From Woeseiaceae bacterium (GTDB taxonomy: Bacteria; Pseudomonadota; Gammaproteobacteria; Steroidobacterales; Woeseiaceae), in NCBI GenBank assembly GCA_028227395.1, contig JAOIZZ010000001.1, positions 1-64,000 on the forward strand: a stretch of 64,000 nt of DNA, read 5' to 3'. The position numbers and the translations under genes are program-made. Positions 55,802-62,195 of the stretch are shown here, piece after piece. Within the stretch, counting starts at the first letter, position 1. Every line of letters starts with the position of its first letter. Below the pieces are notes generated by a model, which did not search any database, was not told the origin of the DNA, and was given only the letters and a program-made list of their open reading frames with translations.

Positions 55802-57766
55802 ATGGATAAGGCGAATGTACTAAAAGGTAATTTTTCCACAAAGAGAACTCTTCACTTTACTGACGCTAAGATTAAAAAGATCTCTACACGCAGTCAGAAG
55901 CTAGATAACTGGAAAGAAGAAACTGTCTGGTCAAATAAGCACGTTGGTTTTGGTATTCGTATCTCACCAATCGGAAACCAATCAGGGCATCAACTACCTG
56001 CTAAATTTCGTCTTAGGTATATCACTACTGGAACTCCTAAAGGAATGGCTCGTAATATTAAAATTATTGGAGCTGATCCAACAACGATAACTTTTAGTAA
56101 AGCGTTAAGTTGGTATAAGGATCAAAGCGCTATGCTTCAGCAAGGTATAAATCCTAACCAATCTAATAGAGAATCAAGGACAAAGACAGATGAGCTTTCA
56201 ATACTGGAGCTTGGTGAAGCTGAATTAAATCCTGTAATTGATAATAAAAAGTTAGCTGAAGCCACGAAGATTCACTACAGATCTCATCTTAACCAGATTA
56301 TAAAAAGAATTGGTGATAGAACCTTTAATGATTTAACTGAAAGAGATTTAAAAGCTCTATTGAAAGATCGTAATGCTGATCATCTTAGAAATTTTGTAGC
56401 CTTTCTGCAGAGGCTTGAGAATAAATTACCTCCAAGATTTAAACCAGAGGAAACATTTACGACACGATGTGAAAGAGAGTTCGGCAAGCTACCAAAAAGA
56501 AAGAGTAGAAAGAAGCAGACTCTTGCTTACGAGCCACATCAACAACAAATCGCTCAGTTCTTCTTGGCTCTTCAGTACGCTTATAATGGCTATACTGTCC
56601 GTGAAGGAAGTAAAGCTAGGTGGGAGCGTATTGATACTCTTGCTATGACTGACATTAAAAATCTATCAGCTAAAGAACTTGATCGTTTGGATATAACTGA
56701 AACTTATGGTCAAGAAACTTCGGCAAAAAAAGATTGTTTCATTAAACCGACCATTACTCATAGAGCAACAGTAGATGCTTTGATGCTGATGTTTCTAACT
56801 GGACTTAGAAAAAAGAATGTTTTTGAGATGAAGTGGGAGGATGTTCTTTGGGAAGATAATACATTATTAATTCCAGATATGAAGATGAAAGACGATGATG
56901 AGGTAGTAAAAATACCTTTGACGGTATACACCAAAGCCATTCTTCAATACACAAAAAGCGACAGCCAAGCTGATGATGTGTATGTGTTTGTAAATAAAAA
57001 TAGCAGAAAGCAATTATCAATAGGCAATTACACAGAAGCTTACAGACGTATAGCTGTATGGGCTTGTATGTTGGATTATACAGATGAGTATCCAAATATA
57101 AGAAGTCTGACTTTGGACAGAGATGATGATCGGGATAAACCGAAGACCTATAAAAAGAATCCTTTAGATCCTGCAATCAAAGCAACTGATTTAGATGTTT
57201 ATCTTTCACTTGATAAGTTCTTCCCTGAATTAATACGATCTTTGATAGAGCAAACTTATGACTCTATGAAACAAGCAGCTGATTTGAATCTCAATATCAG
57301 GAATATAGTTAAAGGGTTAGGTTTCAATCCACACGGCTTAAGGCGAACAGCATTAAACGTAGCAAGTCTCTTACTATTAAATCCAAATATATTTCTAAGG
57401 CACGAAGCTAAGACAACAGGACAAAAGCATTACACTGCAGAAACTACTTGGGATCTTGAGCAGAAAAGTCTGACTCGTTGCCACGAATATATTGATAATA
57501 GAATCTTTGAAAGTTTAGGTAATGATACTGAGCATAATGAAAAAGTATTTGCTTCGCCCATCCTAAAATTCTATGAGTTACCTCGCTTCATACCACAAGA
57601 TATATACTTTGATATGTCTAAACATAAAGAAAATCAAATTGGTAATGAAGAAAATATCCTATCAGAACAATACCAGTTAGAGGATTATCCAACAGAATTT
57701 AAACCTGCTGTTGGTAGCCCTGAAGATGGCTCGGCTAATGATTCAGTATATGAAGGTGATTTCTAA
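55802..57766 (+). CDS. Tyrosine-type site-specific recombinase/integrase of a genomic island
   Basis: A 654-residue integrase. The N-terminal region (about 15-120, FTDAKIKKI, VGFGIRISP, FRLRYITTG) resembles the DUF4102 arm-DNA-binding domain. A SAM-like core-binding region follows at about 135-210. The catalytic part has Arg336 in LTGLRKKNVFEMKW, His511-x-x-Arg514 in HGLRRTALN and nucleophile Tyr544 in KHYTAETTW. It is much longer than the usual 380-420 residues: the Arg-to-His spacing of 175 is expanded and an acidic C-terminal tail follows the Tyr. Its place next to der marks the boundary of the accessory region. Confidence 0.9.
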   Translation: MDKANVLKGNFSTKRTLHFTDAKIKKISTRSQKLDNWKEETVWSNKHVGFGIRISPIGNQSGHQLPAKFRLRYITTGTPKGMARNIKIIGADPTTITFSKALSWYKDQSAMLQQGINPNQSNRESRTKTDELSILELGEAELNPVIDNKKLAEATKIHYRSHLNQIIKRIGDRTFNDLTERDLKALLKDRNADHLRNFVAFLQRLENKLPPRFKPEETFTTRCEREFGKLPKRKSRKKQTLAYEPHQQQIAQFFLALQYAYNGYTVREGSKARWERIDTLAMTDIKNLSAKELDRLDITETYGQETSAKKDCFIKPTITHRATVDALMLMFLTGLRKKNVFEMKWEDVLWEDNTLLIPDMKMKDDDEVVKIPLTVYTKAILQYTKSDSQADDVYVFVNKNSRKQLSIGNYTEAYRRIAVWACMLDYTDEYPNIRSLTLDRDDDRDKPKTYKKNPLDPAIKATDLDVYLSLDKFFPELIRSLIEQTYDSMKQAADLNLNIRNIVKGLGFNPHGLRRTALNVASLLLLNPNIFLRHEAKTTGQKHYTAETTWDLEQKSLTRCHEYIDNRIFESLGNDTEHNEKVFASPILKFYELPRFIPQDIYFDMSKHKENQIGNEENILSEQYQLEDYPTEFKPAVGSPEDGSANDSVYEGDF

Positions 57767-57802
57767 ACTGGCATCCATTTACGTGGGATGTTGAGTTAAT
57801 TA

Positions 57803-58360
57803 TTAATCAGCCTCTGCAATACCAAATAATCTCTGTGCTTTTTTCAAATCAAATGGTAATCCCAACTTATCCATTTCAGCTTCAACTTTATCAATATATG
57901 ACGTATCCCATTTTCCTGCTTCTAAAGACTCAAGGTTCTTTAATTGAGCTTTTTTTTCTGATGTATTCAATTCAATTAAAACACCTTCTGCATCAAAGAC
58001 AAATTCTGCTGAAGATATATCTTGATTAGTTCCACCATCAAACAATCCATAAAATGGAATCCAATTTGCTGCACTCATACTCATAGTGGCATAGTAATAA
58101 ATCCACTTGGTTTCAGGTGGACTAGAACTATCAACATTAGCAGGTTGACCAAACTCATCGTAAATATTGCTTTTCGTACTTAACTCTTCTTTAATATTAC
58201 GATATTTACCTATCTCCTTTATTTCTGAGTTACCAACTGACTTAGCACCAAACATTATTTCTGATGCACTCATACCTCCGCCATCTTCGTTAAGCCTTGA
58301 TTGTTTAGTTGCACAGCCACTCAATAGAATTACTGCTGATATTAGAATTAGATGTTTCAT
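57803..58360 (-). CDS. Putative outer-membrane lipoprotein
   Basis: A protein of 185 residues from ATG 58360, chosen because GGAGATAAGT precedes it and it opens with a lipoprotein signal (MKHLILISAVILLSGC; lipidated Cys16). The frame is open 31 codons further upstream but that part is not signal-like. The mature region has FGQPANVDSSSPPETKWIYYY, faintly like the BamE/SmpA fold in which a lipoprotein checks outer-membrane assembly; that is weak. No firm function. It is convergent with the integrase gene. Confidence 0.7.
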   Translation of the reverse strand: MKHLILISAVILLSGCATKQSRLNEDGGGMSASEIMFGAKSVGNSEIKEIGKYRNIKEELSTKSNIYDEFGQPANVDSSSPPETKWIYYYATMSMSAANWIPFYGLFDGGTNQDISSAEFVFDAEGVLIELNTSEKKAQLKNLESLEAGKWDTSYIDKVEAEMDKLGLPFDLKKAQRLFGIAEAD

Positions 58361-58474
58361 ACTTATCTCCTGTTCAAATAGAGTACCAGAAATAAAAGAA
58401 CCTAACACTGGTATCCAATCATATCCATTTGCTATATATATTAAGTGGTACAAATAATACTAATAGAAACATAC

Positions 58475-58561
58475 ACTTAGCTTTAAATAACCTATCCAAA
58501 CACCTGCAATAATTGACAATCTGCGACAGACTTTAGCAGTGAGATAGGTATTTTGTTAGGT
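58475..58561. repeat. 87-nt imperfect palindrome (attC-like shape)
   Basis: Outer arms ACTTAGC (58475-58481) and GTTAGGT (58555-58561) pair with two G-U wobbles. Inner arms ACCTATC (58490-58496) and GATAGGT (58543-58549) are perfectly complementary. Further in, CACCTGC pairs with GCAGTG with one bulged base, around a 28-nt loop. The arrangement of two simple sites with a bulged stem recalls integron attC sites, and GTTAGGT fits the GTTRRRY core, but the other end has one mismatch to RYYYAAC. It could equally be a structured 3' region or terminator of the minus-strand gene at 58585. Confidence 0.5.
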
Positions 58562-58592
58562 TGGGTTTAAATATGATTTATTTATTAATTAA
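58555..58592 (-). repeat. Gene-end repeat, copy 1 (minus orientation)
   Basis: Plus strand GTTAGGTTGGG then TTTAAATATGATTTATT and so on. The same sequence with a few changes occurs at 59516-59554. In minus orientation it lies just after the stop codon of the gene at 58585, reading TTTAAACCCAACCTAAC. Related to the 31-bp repeats at 61690 and 63098, which hold AAACCAACACCTAACC after plus-strand genes. Confidence 0.6.
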
Positions 58593-58965
58593 TCAAATCA
58601 CCATTAATAATATTATGATCCACCTTCATTAATAAATATCCTGTACAGACTGAACTCCCACTGGTCTTTGAAAAGCTAAAAAAATCTCCTACTTTTTTTA
58701 TTGCATACCTACATTTATATTGATCAGATAGCAGAGTTACACCGCCTTGTGAGAATGTCCACGCACCTTCCCATTTAACTCTAGAATAAATGTTACTAAA
58801 ACCACTAAGCGATCCATCTTTTGCAAAAGAAAATTCAGTTTTACTATCATTTAATGATTTAGCTGAACTATTAATAAAAACTTTACCTTCAATATCACCT
58901 TTAGTTAAATCGTCAGCAAAAGAATTGATTGAGAGTAAGAGTAATAATACTAGTAGTTTTTTCAT
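58585..58965 (-). CDS. Small secreted protein of unknown function
   Basis: A 126-residue product from ATG 58965; six further upstream codons (ATG 58983) are open but the signal peptide MKKLLVLLLLLSINSFA fits the later start. The mature protein has two cysteines (YKCRY and SSVCTGY) that could form a disulfide, and a repeating aromatic-glycine pattern (VKWEGAWTF) suggesting a small beta-barrel, perhaps lipocalin-like. No family was recognised. It is a single gene with gene-end repeat copy 1 at its 3' side. Confidence 0.65.
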   Translation of the reverse strand: MKKLLVLLLLLSINSFADDLTKGDIEGKVFINSSAKSLNDSKTEFSFAKDGSLSGFSNIYSRVKWEGAWTFSQGGVTLLSDQYKCRYAIKKVGDFFSFSKTSGSSVCTGYLLMKVDHNIINGDLIN

Positions 58966-59028
58966 ATCTAAAATATACAACAATAGTTCTTAAATTAAAA
59001 ATCCTATATAATAAGCACAAGTATCAAG

Positions 59029-59118
59029 AGGAGAGTTAAGTCTCTCGCCAACCTGCTAACTTCTTGCAAGGTGGAATAAACGATACGGCTAACCAAGCAA
59101 CTAAAAGGAGAATACAGA
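59029..59118 (+). promoter_or_regulatory. Structured 5' leader of the 115-residue gene
   Basis: The 90 bases before ATG 59119 contain GAGAG-TTAAGT-CTCTC, then ACCTGC-(9 nt)-GCAAGGT with one bulged A, then GGCTAACCAAGC and finally AAAAGGAGAA as ribosome-binding site. Two adjacent stable hairpins followed by a strong binding site is the layout of a cis-regulatory RNA. No known riboswitch class was recognised. Confidence 0.45.
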
Positions 59119-59466
59119 ATGACTAACGTTACTAAAATCCCTGACATTGTTATAAGAAAAGACAATACCGCACGGCTTAATACTTATGATGCACGTTATT
59201 GGTTTTACACAAGCACCAATGCAAGAGACATAGTTGATTGCCATTACAGTCCTGAAGACTTCCAATTCCCTGCTGTAGTTAAACTGCCCGATAACATAAT
59301 GGATCGCTTTGAGATTATTCTTGAATCGTCTGGTGATGGACTAACTATTGTTCTGCAAGGAGAGTCTGAACCAATAGCTTTTAAGTTATTAGAAAAACTT
59401 CAAAGTGATTTAAGATTAGAAAGAATAGATGAGAATAATCTTATTGAATATGTATTTGCTGTTTGA
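59119..59466 (+). CDS. Hypothetical protein, 115 residues
   Basis: A cytoplasmic-looking, mildly acidic 115-residue protein with an excellent AAGGAG site before ATG 59119. It has no signal peptide or membrane segment. Pattern suggests a small alpha/beta fold: VKLPDNIMDRFEIILESSGDGLTIVLQG forms beta strands and AFKLLEKLQSDLRLERID a helix. No family is recognised. A structured leader precedes it and a stem-loop repeat begins at its stop codon. Confidence 0.65.
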   Translation: MTNVTKIPDIVIRKDNTARLNTYDARYWFYTSTNARDIVDCHYSPEDFQFPAVVKLPDNIMDRFEIILESSGDGLTIVLQGESEPIAFKLLEKLQSDLRLERIDENNLIEYVFAV

Positions 59467-59494
59467 TGGTGGTAAAAGATGATCACCAATTACT
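59465..59494. repeat. Stem-loop repeat A, copy 1
   Basis: Begins at the stop codon of the 115-residue gene: GATGGTGGTAAAAGATG followed by ATCACCAATTACTT. GGTGGT (59468-59473) pairs with ATCACC (59482-59487) using one G-U pair. Copy 2 at 60361 has GGTGAT at the same place, a compensatory change that keeps the stem. Confidence 0.6.
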
Positions 59495-59515
59495 TAGATA
59501 GTTTTTCAAATTGTG

Positions 59516-59554
59516 GTTAGGTTGGGATTTAAATATAGCTTAGTTATTAAATAA
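59516..59554 (-). repeat. Gene-end repeat, copy 2 (minus orientation)
   Basis: Plus strand GTTAGGTTGGGATTTAAATA and on to GTTATTAAATAA, matching the element at 58555 with small insertions. ACTTAG at 59492 can pair with TTAGGT at 59517-59522, echoing the outer arm of the palindrome at 58475-58561. In minus orientation it follows the gene whose stop is at 59602, 47 bp away. Confidence 0.6.
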
Positions 59555-59601
59555 AGAAGCTATTAGCAAAAATAATATTATTAGAAAAAATTTTAGCTTT
59601 C

Positions 59602-60291
59602 TTAAATTTCTTTTTGGATCAGGGTTTTTATATCTTCTATAGATTTTTTTGCCGTAACCAATAATCTACGATAATTGTTTGCAGGATAACTTAGTGTTGA
59701 TAAATGTCCGTAAAACTTATCTGACATATAGTATTCCTTATTAAAATCATATTTATATAAGACTCTATCTCCATAAACATCGCCTTCATCAATGTTGTAG
59801 CTGAATCTTATTGCAAAGCCTTCAAGAGTCTCTCTTATATATTGAATATGAAGATTATCTAAAACAATAGAAATTGTATTATTTCTCTCTTTTTGTGTTT
59901 CATAAAAGTCGATTAATTGTCTTTTAAGTATTGAGCTTTCTATTAATTCATAGGAGCCAGTTGAAATAAGTTCATTGTAGACACCAATAGCTGGAAAGTA
60001 AGATGCACCAACTTCAATATCCAAAATAAGGTTGACTGCTTCTTCATCTGATAAATTATTATGATTACTTTCAATATCATCTTGAAGAACTGAGATCCAA
60101 CTCAGACTATCGTCCAAAATATTTTGTATTATCTTAATTTGGTTAAGATCATCATCAAGAGCCTGATTCAAATCTTGTAACAATTCTTTTTTTATTTCGA
60201 TGTTATTTTTTTGAGTATTTAATTCTCCAATATAAAAAGAAAGTAATATACCGCATATTATGACTGCACCTTCAATTACATATTTGATCAT
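59602..60291 (-). CDS. Single-pass membrane protein, DUF6090-like
   Basis: A 229-residue protein. An N-terminal membrane anchor (YVIEGAVIICGILLSFYIGEL, residues 4-24) is followed by a long helical, partly coiled-coil region (KELLQDLNQALDDDLNQIKIIQNILDD). The remainder has GVYNELISTGSYELIESSILKRQLIDFYE. This arrangement resembles DUF6090-type proteins common in marine bacteria, for which no function is known. ATG 60291 is used; a possible promoter region lies in the 575-bp gap upstream. Confidence 0.65.
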   Translation of the reverse strand: MIKYVIEGAVIICGILLSFYIGELNTQKNNIEIKKELLQDLNQALDDDLNQIKIIQNILDDSLSWISVLQDDIESNHNNLSDEEAVNLILDIEVGASYFPAIGVYNELISTGSYELIESSILKRQLIDFYETQKERNNTISIVLDNLHIQYIRETLEGFAIRFSYNIDEGDVYGDRVLYKYDFNKEYYMSDKFYGHLSTLSYPANNYRRLLVTAKKSIEDIKTLIQKEI

Positions 60292-60866
60292 CAGTTATCC
60301 TTCTTGGGCAATAGTTTCTTCATCCATTAACAATATCAGATAACAATTAAGTTATCAGGTGATGGTAGAAGATGATCACCAATAACTTTAAAAACTTTAC
60401 AAGGCTTTACCCTTGCTCCACATCTAAGATAATAATAAGAATAGATTACTAATATTGTGTTTGTTGATTAATTTAACAGGCTGTTTAAGGCGCTATAAGA
60501 GAAATAAACGCTACCTGTATTATAGGTGTTTAACCGGGCTGGCTAAGTTACTTCAGTATACAGGTAAATGAAAGATTTGTCAAGGTTTAATTTATAATAA
60601 TTAAATTAATATGTTTTATGAACTTTGTAATAAATTAAAAATACACTATTTAGAGCAGCTTGTCAAGGTTTAGGGGTTAGATTTAGATGAGTATTAGATG
60701 CTCTTAAAACGCACTGTAGGGCTTCTTAGCGGTAGTTATTTAGTAGGTTCTTTCTTCATCTAATCGAAGTATTAAATGACGTGATATGCTTTTGATATTG
60801 AATACAGGAGATGTGAAATGGAACAAAAAGATATTAGCTACTTATTAGTGGATAAAAATACTTCCC
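60292..60866. other. 575-bp gap with inverted and direct repeats, no firm gene
   Basis: Contents: stem-loop repeat A copy 2 (60347-60391). A 9-bp perfect inverted repeat TACCTGTAT (60512-60520) / ATACAGGTA (60558-60566), enclosing CTATAA/TTATAG-type symmetry and further short complementary blocks. A 13-bp direct repeat TTGTCAAGGTTTA at 60577-60589 and 60660-60672. A 20-codon frame at 60818-60880 behind a good ribosome-binding site. The density of structure suggests a non-coding RNA or remnants of recombination. Confidence 0.55.
60347..60391. repeat. Stem-loop repeat A, copy 2
   Basis: TTAAGTTATCAGGTGAT, 11-nt loop, ATCACCAATAACTTTAA. About 15 base pairs with two small bulges, the strongest hairpin in the island. 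The inner part (60361-60388) matches copy 1 at 59465. It is upstream of the DUF6090-like gene on the opposite side, so it is not simply a terminator of that gene. Confidence 0.65.
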
Positions 60867-60880
60867 TCAATCATCACTAA
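60818..60880 (+). CDS. Possible 20-residue peptide or gene fragment
   Basis: ATG 60818, preceded by ACAGGAGATGTGAA (a convincing ribosome-binding site), opens a 20-codon frame with product MEQKDISYLLVDKNTSLNHH, ending TAA at 60880. It overlaps the 3' end of the convergent pentapeptide-repeat gene by 14 bp. It may be the surviving start of a gene cut by rearrangement, or a true small protein. There is no similarity to go on. Confidence 0.25.
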   Translation: MEQKDISYLLVDKNTSLNHH

Positions 60881-61370
60881 CCTCTCCCCAAGGCATCTTT
60901 GTTTTCAAATATCTTACTCCTTCTAGTTTGGCATTTCTTAGTTTGCTTGTTGTTAAGTCAGCACCAGTAAGGTTAGCACCACTAAGGTCAGCACCAGTAA
61001 GGTTAGCATCACTAAGGTCAGCACCACTAAGGTTGGCATCACTAAGGTTGGCATCACTAAGGTCAGCACCATTAAGGACAGGACCAGTATTGTTAGCACC
61101 CTCAAGGAAAGCACCAAGGTTGGCACCACTAAGATTAGCACTCTCAAGGACAGCACATCTAAGGTTGGCATCAGTAAGGTTAGCATCACTAAGGTCAGCA
61201 CCACTAAGGTTGGCATCACTAAGGTTGGCTTCAAAAAGGCGAGCACCAGTAAGGTTGGCACCACTAAGGTTTGCACCACTAAGGTTTGCACCAGTAAGGA
61301 CAGCACCACTTAAATCACACTCCGGACAAGCATTAAGACTTTTAAGCTTTAATAAATCTGTTTTGTTCAT
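60867..61370 (-). CDS. Pentapeptide-repeat protein
   Basis: A 167-residue protein with about 24 pentapeptide units of the A(D/N)LSx type from residue 20 to 150 (for example SGANLSGANLTGARLFEANLSDANL split into units). These stack into a right-handed quadrilateral beta-helix. Family roles include DNA mimicry and gyrase protection (Qnr/MfpA), but most members have unknown function. An N-terminal CPECDLSG segment with two cysteines precedes the helix. The opposite strand is also open here because of the repetitive code; the pentapeptide pattern shows the minus strand is real. Confidence 0.88.
   Translation of the reverse strand: MNKTDLLKLKSLNACPECDLSGAVLTGANLSGANLSGANLTGARLFEANLSDANLSGADLSDANLTDANLRCAVLESANLSGANLGAFLEGANNTGPVLNGADLSDANLSDANLSGADLSDANLTGADLSGANLTGADLTTSKLRNAKLEGVRYLKTKMPWGEVSDD
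60957..61308 (-). repeat. 15-bp tandem-like coding minisatellite
   Basis: Imperfect repeats of a 15-bp unit (plus strand ACTAAGGTTGGCATC and variants with GCACC) encode the pentapeptide units. Several blocks of 30-60 bp are identical, consistent with recent expansion by slippage or unequal exchange. Confidence 0.8.
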
Positions 61371-61446
61371 AACCTCAGTCTAACTCCATCTGATGAATGT
61401 ATCAAAGTAGTGGTATGGTTATGTTATTGGATAAAGGAGAAATAAA

Positions 61447-61692
61447 ATGGATTGGGGTAATTCCTATGTGAAGTTTGCAGTAGTGTTTATCACCTTATTA
61501 GTTTTCTTTATGGGGTTTTATTATATATTTTCACCAGTTCAAAACTGTATAAGAGAAATCACTACACACAATCAGATAGTCCTTGATTCTTATAAAGAGA
61601 GGGATGTTGAGTGGTATAACAAAATGCAAAACGAATATTATTTTTCTCGCGCCAAGGCTGAAATAAACTGCAACAAGGATTACAGTTGGTAA
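61447..61692 (+). CDS. Small single-pass membrane protein
   Basis: An 81-residue protein behind AAAGGAGAAATAAA and ATG 61447. One membrane span (FAVVFITLLVFFMGFYYIF, about residues 10-28) follows a short N-terminus. The rest is a soluble, probably helical region with two cysteines (VQNCIREI and EINCNKDYSW). No family is recognised. The stop codon TAA is the first part of the 31-bp repeat that also occurs at 63098. Confidence 0.6.
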   Translation: MDWGNSYVKFAVVFITLLVFFMGFYYIFSPVQNCIREITTHNQIVLDSYKERDVEWYNKMQNEYYFSRAKAEINCNKDYSW

Positions 61693-61720
61693 ACCAACAC
61701 CTAACCTTCACAAGAGTTTG
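61690..61720 (+). repeat. 31-bp direct repeat, copy 1
   Basis: Begins TAAACCAACACCTAACC and continues TTCACAAGAGTTTG; identical at all 31 positions to 63098-63128. It starts at the stop codon of the 81-residue gene. CTAAC (61701-61705) pairs with GTTAG (61720-61724), giving a small hairpin in this copy only. The two copies are 1,408 bp apart and flank two genes. Confidence 0.95.
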
Positions 61721-61741
61721 TTAGTTGTGTAGGCTGGTGTG

Positions 61742-61813
61742 ATGTATTTTAAGAAACTATTCCTAGTAACAATACTTTGTCTTTTCTCTAGCTTGGCTTG
61801 GAGTTATGGATAA
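61742..61813 (+). CDS. Possible 23-residue signal-like peptide
   Basis: ATG 61742 opens 23 codons with product MYFKKLFLVTILCLFSSLA then WSYG, a textbook signal peptide with cleavage motif and nothing after it. The stop overlaps the start of the next gene (ATG 61806). It may be the remains of a secreted protein gene, or a leader peptide whose translation couples to the gene at 61806. Ribosome-binding site is weak. Confidence 0.3.
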   Translation: MYFKKLFLVTILCLFSSLAWSYG

Positions 61814-62048
61814 AAAAATATTAGAAAGAGCGTGCGTTGTATTTCAGTTACTTGGCTATGGATACTTTATTTACGAACTTTTGTATTATCTATACTTGAA
61901 ACCAATTATTTGGGATCTATGGAGTCTTGGCATATATCCAGCAGCTTATACTGTACCTCTTGATATAGTAATTCCATTGCTCACAAGATGGTGTCTGACA
62001 GGGAAGTTTAAGATCCTACCTATTATGTCTAAGTCAGAAGAAGATTAG
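61806..62048 (+). CDS. Small membrane protein, unknown function
   Basis: An 80-residue hydrophobic protein with two probable membrane segments (about 8-32, VVFQLLGYGYFIYELLYYLYL, and 45-62, AAYTVPLDIVIPLLTRW). It is rich in tyrosine and tryptophan. It begins within the stop region of the 23-codon signal-like frame. No family is recognised. Confidence 0.5.
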   Translation: MDKKILERACVVFQLLGYGYFIYELLYYLYLKPIIWDLWSLGIYPAAYTVPLDIVIPLLTRWCLTGKFKILPIMSKSEED

Positions 62049-62054
62049 ATCTAA

Positions 62055-62189
62055 TTTACAATCTCAAAATATAAAATTGATGGAGAAGAAGATGGTATTG
62101 AATATGATCAAGCAATGGTGGTTGAGCTGAGAGGATATGCAATAGCTGAGATTAACTCAGGGATATTAAAAGATCAGTTAAAGGAGTAG
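62055..62189 (+). pseudogene. Open stretch without start codon, possible gene remnant
   Basis: A 45-codon stretch between stop codons reads FTISKYKIDGEEDGIEYDQA, then MVVELRGYAIAEINSGILKD and QLKE. The composition is protein-like, but the only ATG (62115) leaves 24 codons. It ends 6 bp before the next gene, whose ribosome-binding site it overlaps. It may be the tail of a lost gene. Confidence 0.25.
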
Positions 62190-62195
62190 GAGATA

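Noticed and set aside
56805-57176. 123-codon minus-strand frame inside the integrase gene
   Set aside because: It falls opposite the catalytic region of the integrase with a Cys/His/Tyr-rich composition typical of a shadow frame.
60957-61308. Regular repeats considered as a CRISPR array
   Set aside because: The 15-bp units have no unique spacers and encode pentapeptide units. No cas genes are present.
60928-61383. A 151-codon plus-strand frame opposite the pentapeptide-repeat gene
   Set aside because: Its product is a low-complexity Leu/Arg/Ser/Ala/Pro repeat that follows directly from the complement of the pentapeptide code. The minus strand shows the proper A(D/N)LSx pattern.
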